From contig CAKZPE010000066.1 of assembly GCA_937138495.1 (NCBI GenBank), positions 19,964 to 83,963 on the forward strand: 64,000 nt of DNA, in the 5' to 3' direction. Source of the stretch: an uncultured Oceanospirillaceae bacterium. GTDB lineage: Bacteria; Pseudomonadota; Gammaproteobacteria; Pseudomonadales; Balneatricaceae. Made by a program: the position numbers and the translations under genes. Below, one piece after another: positions 47,202 to 56,700 of the stretch. The notes beneath the pieces were generated by a model. It did no database searches. It was not told the DNA's origin and saw only the letters and a program-made list of their open reading frames with translations. Position 1 is the first letter of the stretch; the number at the start of each line of letters is the position of its first letter.

Positions 47202-48107
47202 ATGACTGTATTCAGCCCGTTATCCTCTTCGCTGATGATCCGGCTGTCAGCACCGCTGTTTGCGCTGGTGATAGCAGGGTGTCAGCCATCGACAGAAGAA
47301 TCTGCGGCGGCGACCACTGAAACAGTCAGCACTGGCACTGTTTCAGCACCGGTCGCTGAAACGGCCCTTGCCCGGGTGAATCAGGTCACCATCAGCGATG
47401 AAGATCTGGCGTTCGCGATCAATCGTACGTTCTCACAAAGTGACTTACTGCAGGCGAATCAGGAGCTTGCGGAAAAAGTCCTGCAAAGTCTGGTGGCCGG
47501 TGAAGCAATGCAGCAAAAGCTGATAGCTGAACTGAGTGACGCTGAACAACAGGCCCTGCGGCAGCAGGTAAAAGCCTATGAACAAGAACTGTACGTTAAA
47601 GAATACCTGGCCCGCTACGCAACAGCGGAACCGGTAACCGCCGCCATGGTGGAAGCCTACTATCAGCAGAATCCGCAACAGTTCGGTGCGAAAACCGTTA
47701 AGCAGTTTCAGTTGCTGAGCAGCCAGCAGGGGGTAGATGAACAACAGCGTCAGACCTTGTTGGAGCAGCAGGCACTGATTGCACAGAACGAAGACTGGTC
47801 TGGTCTGGTTAAGCAATTACCGGTGGCACTGAATTTACAACAGGGCCGCAGTGATGGCGGATTACTGACCCCCCGGCTGAATCAGCTGATCAGTGGGTTA
47901 CAGCCCGGAGACATCTCGCCGGTGACCTTTATTGACGGCCGTTATTATCAGGCCAGAGTAATTAGCGAGCAACAGTTACCGGCGCAGCCTATCAGCGAAG
48001 TAAGCGCTGAAATACGTCAGCTACTGGCACCACAAATGGTTCGCGAAGCGGTTAAAAAAGCCTCCCGTGAAGCCGTTGCCGGCGTGGACATTGAATATTT
48101 TAACTAG
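47202..48107 (+). CDS. Second PpiC/EpsD-like lipoprotein with degenerate parvulin domain
   Basis: This 301-residue protein has a long N-terminus ending in LFALVIAGCQ, a good lipobox. A SurA-like helical region follows (ARVNQVTISDEDLAFAINRT). Then comes a parvulin-like domain that has lost key pieces: the HILL strand is replaced by KQFQLL, and the FGFHI strand by FIDGRYYQARV, although GRSDGGLLTPRLNQLISGLQ and PGDISPV keep the fold pattern. It is closest in style to EpsD-family foldases of exopolysaccharide loci. It probably acts as a chaperone without full isomerase activity. Gene spacing of 2 bp to its partner indicates coupled expression. Confidence 0.85.
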   Translation: MTVFSPLSSSLMIRLSAPLFALVIAGCQPSTEESAAATTETVSTGTVSAPVAETALARVNQVTISDEDLAFAINRTFSQSDLLQANQELAEKVLQSLVAGEAMQQKLIAELSDAEQQALRQQVKAYEQELYVKEYLARYATAEPVTAAMVEAYYQQNPQQFGAKTVKQFQLLSSQQGVDEQQRQTLLEQQALIAQNEDWSGLVKQLPVALNLQQGRSDGGLLTPRLNQLISGLQPGDISPVTFIDGRYYQARVISEQQLPAQPISEVSAEIRQLLAPQMVREAVKKASREAVAGVDIEYFN

Positions 48108-48168
48108 CGGCAGCCACCGCCGCAGTGGGCAAGCGCAAGCGTAAAGCACCCGTACATGGACTACATCC

Positions 48169-48174
48169 AAGGAG
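48169..48174 (+). promoter_or_regulatory. Ribosome binding site choosing a TTG start
   Basis: AAGGAG lies seven bases before a TTG at 48182. It favours this start over the GTG at 48125, which would precede the signal peptide with a Lys/Arg-rich stretch and has no such site. Confidence 0.7.
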
Positions 48175-48181
48175 CAGTAGT

Positions 48182-51100
48182 TTGAACAGGACGTCTAACA
48201 TGTCTTTCAGTGACAGAATGAGTGCCGTTACCCGTAGCATACAAAAACTGTGCTTGCGGATAACAGCCCTGACAGCGCTCAGCTCGATGAGTGCGCTTGC
48301 TCTGGCCGAACAATGTACGGCGGTGTATCCCGACGGCTTACAAAGTAACCGCAGTGGCGGAGTTGTTCGCTTTGAATTTGCCTCACAACTGCTGAATAAC
48401 CCGGATAATATACTGGCCAGCAATCGGGTAGAGCACTGGTGGTACGGATTCTGGAACCGCAGTTGCGACGGTGAATACTGCCAGGCCGGTGGTACGGCTG
48501 CCAAACCTTTCTACGATGTCAGTTTTCCGGCCCAGACCGGCACCCGAAACGTTTATCTGCAGCGTTACGGATATAAGGAGCTGGATGCTTCCGAAGCGGC
48601 CGTCAATCAGCTGTATGTTGGCACGGGCGCTACGCTTAAGCTGAAAAATAACAGTGACCATTCGGGTAACTACCGGGTGCGCTATCTGGAAGTACGTGAA
48701 GGTGGCCGGATAGTGCTGGCCCCCGGTGATTACTGGATCGGCAGAATGCGTCTCAGCGACAACATTAAAGTTGAAGTGGAAGGCGAAGGGACTGCCCGTA
48801 TCTTCGTGGAAGACAGTGTCTACCTGCCATGGCGCAGCCAGTGGAATACCCCGTCGGCCTGGCAAAGCGGTGACGCATCCAAACTTTTGCTCTATACCCG
48901 GGGAAATCTCTATACCAGCTCATCTGTTCAGGTGAGCGGCATGTTATATGCCAAAGGCATTGCTGTGATGGGCGTCAGTTCATATCTGGCAGGTGCTGTG
49001 AGCGCCAAACACGTTGTCATGCGTCCGTTTGCCATTGCTGAATATCAGCCGACAGCGCTGCTGGAAACAAACTTTAATAACCTCTGCGGTGAAGTCAGTG
49101 GCGATATAGACGGCGATCAGATCCCCGATGAAATCGACGGAGACATCGACGGCGACGGCGTCAGTAACCAGTTGGAAACACTGGCAGGCACCGACCCTGA
49201 AAATGCCACCAGTGTACCGGTCGATGCCAATCTTAATGGCACCCCCGATGTACTTGAACAACAGCAGAATGCCTGTGTGGCGGCTTTTCCGGATGGCATG
49301 CAAAGCCACAGCAATAATGGCGAAATTTATTTTGGGGTGGATGCACAGCTTAAAGGTGCAAAATCCTTCGGCCTGTTCGCACAGCGGTTGTCCCAGCAGC
49401 GGTACTCTAATCAGCTGGGCTGTGATTCACATCTGTGTTTTGCCAATACCTATGCTGCACCGACGCTCGATGTACCGGCGTTTCCGCAACAGCAATCCTC
49501 CCTGCGGGTAAACATCCGCCGTGGCGGTGAGCGGACGCTGGGCGACGACGGTAACAGTGACTTCCACAAAATTAAAGTACAGCGCTGGGCAACCCTGACG
49601 TTCAGCCCGGCCCAGAGTGAATACCGGATCGGCGAACTGAAGCTGGATTCCAGAGCACGGCTGCGTCTGGCCCCCGGTGATTACTACATCGACAAACTGA
49701 CCCTGCGCCGTGAAACTCAGGTTGAAGTGGTGGGTGAGGGCAGTGTGCGTATTTACGTTGCCCGTGATCTGCACATAGGCCGGGAAAGCCTGCTGAACGC
49801 CCCTGAATATGGCCAGTCGGGCGATGCCTCCAAGTTACTGATATTCACAAAAGGTCGCCTGCGAATCGAATCAGATACCACTGTCAGCGGGCTGTTATAC
49901 AGCCAGCGCAGTGCAGAGCTGTACCGGGATGTCACCGTATTCGGGGCACTCAGTGCATCAGACATTGAACTGAACAGCGGTGCCCGCATTGTTCATCAGC
50001 CAGAAGCGGTTACCGGTTTGGACTTCGCCAGCCTCTGTGACATCGATGGCGATGGCGTGTACGACGGCCGCGACGAAGATCTGGACGGCGATGGCATCAG
50101 TAATGAATACGAAGAACAGGCCGGTACCGATCCATACGACCCGGCCAGCACGCCACCGGATCAGGACGGCGACGGCATCCCCGACAACGTCGACAATGAC
50201 CGCGACGGTGACGGTTACAACAATGATCAGGACGCCTTCCCGTCAGACCCAAATGAATGGTCCGATCTGGACGGCGACGGTATCGGTGATAACAGCGATG
50301 CAGACCGCGATGGTGACGGTTTCAGCAACGAACTGGAAATCCAGCTGGGTACCGACCCGGACGATGCTGCCAGCTTCCCGCAGGACCTCGACGGTGACGG
50401 CATTCCGGATGGTCAGGACGATGACATTGACGGCGACGGCGTGCTGAATGCTGACGACGCCTTCCCGGAAGATGCCACTGAATCCTCCGATCTGGACGGC
50501 GACGGCATTGGCGATAACAGTGATCCGGACCGCGACGGTGATGGCTTCAGCAATGCTCAGGAAATTGCCGTCGGCACCAACCCGAATGATCCGGCCAGCC
50601 GTCCGAACGACCTGGACAACGACGGTATTCCGGACGAACTCGACAATGACCGCGATGGCGACGGCGTTCCCAACGACGCGGATGCCTTCCCGGATGACGC
50701 CACCGAAACCTCCGACCTGGACGGTGACGGCATTGGCGACAACAGCGACCTGGACCGTGACGGTGACGGCATCTCTAACGACTATGAAACCGCTGCCGGA
50801 ACCGACCCGGACGACGCCGCCAGCACTCCGCCGGATCAGGATGGCGACGGCATTCCCGACAGCCTTGATGAAGACCGTGATGGCGACGGTGTAAACAACA
50901 GCGCAGACGCCTTCCCGGACGATGCCAGCGAATCCTCCGATCTGGACGGTGACGGCATTGGAGATAACAGCGACCCGGACCGCGACGGCGATGGCTTCGA
51001 TAACAGCGAAGAAGACACCCGTGGTACCAATCCGGATGACGCCAGCGATTATCCGGATACGGTTGCCCCTGAACTGACTATTCTTAATCCGGATGGTCAG

Positions 51101-53692
51101 CAAGTGGATGCCGACAGCGTACAGATCACCGGTCAGGTGAGCGACCCGCAACAGCCATACTCAGGTGTGGCCACGGTTGTGCTGACCAGCGAAAATTTCC
51201 CGGATGTTGCCTTCCAGGGCTTCATCACCGGCCAGCAATTTACCGCCGAAGTACCCTTAGGCGTGCAGCTAAACCGGTTAACCGCCGTTGCAACGGACCT
51301 CTCCGGCAACAGCACACAAGCCAGTGTAAACATTCGCAGAATCTCACCGCCGCAGTTCGTCAGTGTGGCCCCGCAAAGCGGTACCGTGCTGGCTACCGAC
51401 ACGGTGACCGTCAGCGGCCGGGTATACACACTGTTGCCTTTAACTGAAGTGCAGTTCTACCTGAATGAATGGCAGATCACCCCGGACGGCACCGGCGAAA
51501 CCGGCTACTACAGCTTCAACCTGCCGAACATTCCGTTAGACCTGGGCCAGAATGATTTTGAACTGCGTGTCGTTGCCGAAGAATTTGAAGACAGCCGCAG
51601 CCTGCAACTGAGCTACCTGCCGGAAGACGCTGCCCAGCTCAGTGAGCCGGACATCACCATACTCAGCCCGTCGGCCGGCACCGTGCTGAATCAGGACAGT
51701 TTCACACTGACAGCCTCCGTGCTCAGCTATGCCGGCCCGGCCAGTATTCAGCTGGATACAGAACCTCAGACAGTGACGGCCTTCCCACGGGGCGATAATC
51801 AGGTGCAGTACCAGCTCTCCCGTACCGTCAGTTTTGCACCGGGGGCTGATCAGGTCAGCTTTACCCTGACAGCAACCGACAGCCTGGGTAAGCAGACCAC
51901 CAAACAGGTGCACTACAGCCGTGATCTGCAACAGCCAGAAATTGTGCTCAGTGCCACCCTGAGCCCGGAACCGGCAGTGAATCCGGTCGCGGCCAGCCCG
52001 TACATCCTAAGCGGTACCGTCAGCGATAATAATCTGGCAGCCTTCAGCGTGAACGGTGAATCGGTGGGCGTACTGCCGACAGCTCAGGAAGGGGTTTACC
52101 AGTTTGCCGCCCCGGTTGCTATCAGCGCCGGTCAGGAAACCACAGTCACACTGGAAGCCACCGATTTCAGTGGCAACCGCAGCCAGCAAAGCTATGTACT
52201 CACGGCGCTGTCATCCCAGAGCCTTACACCGTTGTTGCCGGTTGCCGGCAGCGTACTGAGCGGCACCGGCGAGCCACTTAATCTGCAGCTGGCTGCCCGG
52301 TTAGCGGGCTTACAGGGCGGTGAAAAAGTTATCGCCTGGCTGGACGATCAGCAAAGCGTGGCCGTGGAACTGACCCTCTCCGATACACTGGCCTCCGGCA
52401 ATATCAGCCTGCCGGGCAACTCTGCAGAACATCAGATTCATCTGGCCCTGCTGAATGCGGCAGACCAGCCACTGGCCACTACGCAGATTGCAGTCACCGT
52501 GAACAACCCGGATGACCTTGCCCTGGAACTCACCCGTATGGAACCGCAAAACGGTGCCGGGGCTGTCGAGCCGAATGCTGCCATTGAACTGTACTTCAAT
52601 AAAACAGTCGACCTGCAAAAACTGCAGCTGGAAGTCCGTGAAACCCTCAATGGCTATACCTATGTGAACCAGGATGCACCGGGGCAGGACTTTCTGTCAG
52701 CCAAAGGTGCCAGCCTGCAGGAAGTTCACCGGACCCGGGAAGCGGTCAATGGCACGCTGGACTTACTGCCGGGGGACAAAACCGTTGCCTTCTATGCGGG
52801 CCGTCAGTTTGGCTTTGGCGCGAATATCTTTGTCGACGTCATCTATGACGGAGAAGAAGTGGGCCGGGGGCAGTTTAATATCCGGCCGCTGCCAACCTTC
52901 GTACAGGGCGCCGTAACAGACCAGTTTGGTCAGCCGGTGGCAGGCATCAGGGTAAGCATTCCGGAACTGCAGCGCAGCACACACACCAACGGCGATGGCG
53001 GCTATGCCTTCGGCTATCAGGAAGCTGCCAGTGATGTGATACCGGCGGGTAACTACCGGCTGGAAATCAACCCGGATCAGCAACAGGCAAGCTTTGGCTC
53101 GCAGGTACTGAACATCAGCCTGCAGCAGGGCCGCATGAACAATCTGGGGCTGACCCGCCTGCAGGAACTCAACCCGCAGGTAAATTATCAGCAGGTTTCC
53201 GGCGGCCGTCTGGTCAGCCTGGCGGAAAATGAGCTGCAACTGGATCTTAGCAACGCCAGCCTGTTATTCAGTGATCAGCGTCGCAGTGGTCCGCTGCACA
53301 GCCAGTTCCTTACCTTCGACCAGCTTACCGCCCACGTGATGCCCGGCGCAGTGCCAATGTGGATCTTTGCCCAGCAGCCCCGCGGTGTGGAAGTCAGCGG
53401 CAACGTGGAAATCAGCATCCGAATGCCAAAACTGCGTAACAGTTACAGCTATATCCCCGAAGACATGCGCTACGTTGTTCTGCTGGGCTTTAACCCACAA
53501 AGCGAAGTCATTGAGCCGGTAGGGGTGGGTGAAATTGAAAACTATATCGTGAAAAGTGCGGTACCGCCTGCGTATCAGAATCTGGACTACATCGGATACG
53601 CCATGGTGGACATTAAGTATCAGGAAAGCCTGCAGGCCGTTGCCGAAGGGACTAAGAGCCTGCTGCAGTTAAAAGCCGAACTGCGGCAATAA
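48182..53692 (+). CDS. Secreted MshQ-like / TSP3 / Ig-like protein (1,836 aa)
   Basis: The TTG start at 48182 has a strong AAGGAG site. A signal peptide ends in SALALA before EQC (about residue 42). Two copies of a module, residues 44-300 and 364-620, start C-T/V-A and share APGDYWIGRMRL / APGDYYIDKLTL and VSG(M/L)LY(A/S), a pattern I associate with the MshQ family of MSHA pilus loci. A short TSP3 stretch separates them, and residues 620-960 are a TSP3 block with an exact 225-bp repeat. Residues 960-1560 are Ig-like domains and one SbsA-like domain. Residues 1570-1665 are a carboxypeptidase-regulatory-like domain (AVTDQFGQPVAGIRVSIPE), followed by a unique beta-rich C-terminus. It lies between the PPIases and the toxin-like gene. 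A calcium-dependent surface scaffold is an inference. Confidence 0.9.
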   Translation: MNRTSNMSFSDRMSAVTRSIQKLCLRITALTALSSMSALALAEQCTAVYPDGLQSNRSGGVVRFEFASQLLNNPDNILASNRVEHWWYGFWNRSCDGEYCQAGGTAAKPFYDVSFPAQTGTRNVYLQRYGYKELDASEAAVNQLYVGTGATLKLKNNSDHSGNYRVRYLEVREGGRIVLAPGDYWIGRMRLSDNIKVEVEGEGTARIFVEDSVYLPWRSQWNTPSAWQSGDASKLLLYTRGNLYTSSSVQVSGMLYAKGIAVMGVSSYLAGAVSAKHVVMRPFAIAEYQPTALLETNFNNLCGEVSGDIDGDQIPDEIDGDIDGDGVSNQLETLAGTDPENATSVPVDANLNGTPDVLEQQQNACVAAFPDGMQSHSNNGEIYFGVDAQLKGAKSFGLFAQRLSQQRYSNQLGCDSHLCFANTYAAPTLDVPAFPQQQSSLRVNIRRGGERTLGDDGNSDFHKIKVQRWATLTFSPAQSEYRIGELKLDSRARLRLAPGDYYIDKLTLRRETQVEVVGEGSVRIYVARDLHIGRESLLNAPEYGQSGDASKLLIFTKGRLRIESDTTVSGLLYSQRSAELYRDVTVFGALSASDIELNSGARIVHQPEAVTGLDFASLCDIDGDGVYDGRDEDLDGDGISNEYEEQAGTDPYDPASTPPDQDGDGIPDNVDNDRDGDGYNNDQDAFPSDPNEWSDLDGDGIGDNSDADRDGDGFSNELEIQLGTDPDDAASFPQDLDGDGIPDGQDDDIDGDGVLNADDAFPEDATESSDLDGDGIGDNSDPDRDGDGFSNAQEIAVGTNPNDPASRPNDLDNDGIPDELDNDRDGDGVPNDADAFPDDATETSDLDGDGIGDNSDLDRDGDGISNDYETAAGTDPDDAASTPPDQDGDGIPDSLDEDRDGDGVNNSADAFPDDASESSDLDGDGIGDNSDPDRDGDGFDNSEEDTRGTNPDDASDYPDTVAPELTILNPDGQQVDADSVQITGQVSDPQQPYSGVATVVLTSENFPDVAFQGFITGQQFTAEVPLGVQLNRLTAVATDLSGNSTQASVNIRRISPPQFVSVAPQSGTVLATDTVTVSGRVYTLLPLTEVQFYLNEWQITPDGTGETGYYSFNLPNIPLDLGQNDFELRVVAEEFEDSRSLQLSYLPEDAAQLSEPDITILSPSAGTVLNQDSFTLTASVLSYAGPASIQLDTEPQTVTAFPRGDNQVQYQLSRTVSFAPGADQVSFTLTATDSLGKQTTKQVHYSRDLQQPEIVLSATLSPEPAVNPVAASPYILSGTVSDNNLAAFSVNGESVGVLPTAQEGVYQFAAPVAISAGQETTVTLEATDFSGNRSQQSYVLTALSSQSLTPLLPVAGSVLSGTGEPLNLQLAARLAGLQGGEKVIAWLDDQQSVAVELTLSDTLASGNISLPGNSAEHQIHLALLNAADQPLATTQIAVTVNNPDDLALELTRMEPQNGAGAVEPNAAIELYFNKTVDLQKLQLEVRETLNGYTYVNQDAPGQDFLSAKGASLQEVHRTREAVNGTLDLLPGDKTVAFYAGRQFGFGANIFVDVIYDGEEVGRGQFNIRPLPTFVQGAVTDQFGQPVAGIRVSIPELQRSTHTNGDGGYAFGYQEAASDVIPAGNYRLEINPDQQQASFGSQVLNISLQQGRMNNLGLTRLQELNPQVNYQQVSGGRLVSLAENELQLDLSNASLLFSDQRRSGPLHSQFLTFDQLTAHVMPGAVPMWIFAQQPRGVEVSGNVEISIRMPKLRNSYSYIPEDMRYVVLLGFNPQSEVIEPVGVGEIENYIVKSAVPPAYQNLDYIGYAMVDIKYQESLQAVAEGTKSLLQLKAELRQ
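50041..51053 (+). repeat. TSP3 calcium-binding tandem repeat with exact 225-bp period
   Basis: The block encodes many DxDxDGxxD motifs. The phrase SDLDGDGIGDNSD starts at 50261, 50486, 50711 and 50936, exactly 225 bp (75 residues) apart. Each unit also has a GTDPDD-type spacer and a DAFPDDA-type segment. The high DNA similarity points to recent in-frame amplification. Confidence 0.95.
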
Positions 53693-53755
53693 CCCCGGAC
53701 CTGTGAATTCAGTATGCATTATTCAGTTGAATGCTTAGCAAGGAAAGCCCGAACC

Positions 53756-56700
53756 ATGAAGAACATTGTCAGCCCGTCAGCAGCATTGGTTACTAAGCTG
53801 GCACAGCGGTTAACCAGAGGGATAACCGGCTTTGGGTTAATCGCAGCCGCGTTATTGCTACCGGCGGCCAGCGCCGATATTGCCTACAAACACGGCGCCG
53901 TCATGGCCCGGGCAGTGGTGCTCAATCAGGAAACCGGTCAGCCGGTACTGGTGGAATACGACAACCAGGGCAACGAAGTGGGTGAAGTCAGCATCCCGGC
54001 TGAATTCAGCAACAGCATTAACCGCCTGCAAATCCTCTCTGCGGCGGAATACCGCAGCCATCAGCAACGCCTGGCGGACTATCAGGAAGCCCGCAAGAAC
54101 GACCTTGCCCTGGGGGCAGAACTGAAATCACGGGATGCCTTCTTAAACGGCACCTATCCCACCGCCGACAACTCAAAAAACGTTCCGGTGCCCTCACTGG
54201 ATGCCAGTGTGCAGAGCGTCTATTACCGGGGCCAGAGTAACCGCCTGACGGACGACTCATCCCAACTGGTGCTACTGACATTCCCGGTAGACCTGAGTCA
54301 GAACTATCTGGTCAGAAGCAACACCAAAACACTGGTGCTGACCGAACAGGGCAAAGTCATTGCCCAGTCCGCCAACAACATTGCCTACCGGGTCGGCTTT
54401 TACGGCAATGCCGCCGATGCGCAGGCTCCCCGTGAGACCACTGCCCGTAATAACGACGACACTATTTTTGGCCCGGTGCCCAATGTGCGGGTCTCGGTCA
54501 GTGAATTTGCCTACCCCGGCGGCGTAACTTCCACCGGTGCCGACGGTAAATACCAACTCAGCTACTTCCTGCCGCCATGCCCGGTCGGCGGGTTTGAATT
54601 TACCACCGACGTTTATGCTGAACTGCGTTACCAGAACTTCCGGCCAACGGGCTCTCCGACCATCCCGTACTTCCTGCGCCGTGCTGACTGGAACTACTGC
54701 TTTGCCGATCTGGTGAAACTGCACCCGCTGCAGCCGCCGGTGTATGTACCCCAGCCGCCAGCGGTGAATCCGTACCCGGTGGACCTGTGGGTAGACGTGA
54801 TGTTCCTAACAGGTTTAGTGCAGCTGCAAAACCCGGACGGCAGCCCGGTGGCCATCACCGATACCACCGAATACCACGCCTTTGGTGAAGGCCCGGCCAG
54901 CACCACCCAGAACCGCTATGACTTCAACGGCGATGGCAAAACCGATACCGCCGTAAAAGGCCGTATCGAAGACACGCAGGATGCCGACGGCAATACCGTT
55001 AAGCAATTTGTGGCCGACGACACAGCCGCTGGCAACCTGCAGGGCATCTACTTTGAAGCCGCTGATGTGGCAGACAACCCGCCGGACCTGATCCGTGCGC
55101 TCGACACCCAAACCCGGATCGATAAACCCACCGGCTACCTGAAAACCATCAGCCGGGACGACTACCAAAACACCGACATACTGGTGTTCCGTGAATCCAC
55201 CGGTCAGCTCGTGGTCGAACGGATCGGCCTGCGGGACGAAGAAATCGACGGCAGCGACAGCGCCAAATACTTCGACGAAACGCAGAAGTTCTTTTATAGA
55301 GTCATGCTGCGCGGCCCGCTGGACTTCAACTCCAACATCGGCGGCGGCATTAACCGCACCGGCAGCTTTGCTGAATTCAGCAGTAAAGCCCGCATGAGCG
55401 AACCCTTCCGCAGCCGTGACGCCGACCACCTTAAGCCCGGTGAAAAAGTCCGCATAGTGGCCATCAACCGTGCCACCGGCTACATTGGCACCGCCCGGGT
55501 GCAACTCAGCGGCGCGGCAGACAACCCCGCCAGCCTGCTGAACGTCCCGGTAGACGACATCGTTATGCGCCCGCCGAACCTGAAAGTCTGGGCCGAGCGT
55601 GATTACAGTGTTGAACAGGGCCTGACACAGGGCGAACAGCGCAACTACCTGGTTGGGGGAGAAGGGGCAGCCCTGACCTCTGATACCAAAATCGCCATTT
55701 ATAGCGAATGGCTCGACCACGACGGCAGCCCGCTGCCGGAAGGGCTGGGCACCGACAACGGCGAACAGTACGGCTACACCGGCCGGCTGGCAAAGATTGT
55801 CAGTGCAAACCTGCTGGCCGGTGCCGGTATTGGCCAGTCAAACCTGGCAAACTTCCCGATTCCCCCCGGCCGCCAGCTGCAGGTATTAAGGCTGCGGGAC
55901 AATCAGGTCGTCCCAGAACACTTTTACATACACATCAGCGGCACGCCGCAGGACGATGGCCCAAGCTTTGTCACCGGCTCAGCATCGGCCCCTTATAACA
56001 ACCGCCCCGGCAAGCTGACGCCGTTTCTGGCCCCCCTGTATGACGAAAACAGTGATCTGGAAGCCAATAACCTCTACCGGGAACTGACCCGTAACTTCGA
56101 TTCGGCAACCGAGGGTACAGTAGCACCCACCAAGCCCCTGCCAGCCTACGCCTGGCAGTACCGCCCGGAATATCAGTTCAGCCAGTATGAACTGGAAGTG
56201 CAGGCCATTAACCGCCAGCAGCAAAACAGTGACGGCAGCACAGACACAGACAACATCATCGACCTGCGCAACCCGGTTATCACCAGCAGTGACGACCTGA
56301 TACAGGCCATGTACTCCCTGATCAGTAACCAGTATGAACGGCTGGAACCGATCGACGGCCCGCAGGAACTGATCCTGGCACTGGGCGAAGAAGAGACCCG
56401 GGTCACCATCGGTGAAGACCAGAGCATCAGCTTTGACAATCTTGATCATCTGGCATCGCTGGAACCGGAAGACTTCCTCACCATGCGGCTCTATACCAAT
56501 CAGGATGCCGGGAACGTGCTCTGGGAATATGCATTCCAGCTGGCCAACCTGTTTGCCATTCGGGATGAAGATGAACCGGTGGATGACGATGGCACCCTGG
56601 TTGTCTCGGCAGATGAGGTTGAGCAGGAAATCCGGGCTGAACTCGTCGGCTATGAATTCCGCAGCCCGGATAATAAACCACCGTTGCGGGCAATCTGGAG

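Noticed and set aside
50243..51151. A 302-codon minus-strand open frame opposite the TSP3 repeat
   Set aside because: It mirrors the 225-bp repeat of the sense strand (Asp codons read backwards as Val/Ile), so its openness is a by-product of the repeat.
53714..53755. Upstream ATG start of the toxin-like gene
   Set aside because: The ATG at 53756 has AGGAAA at suitable spacing and starts directly into a signal peptide.
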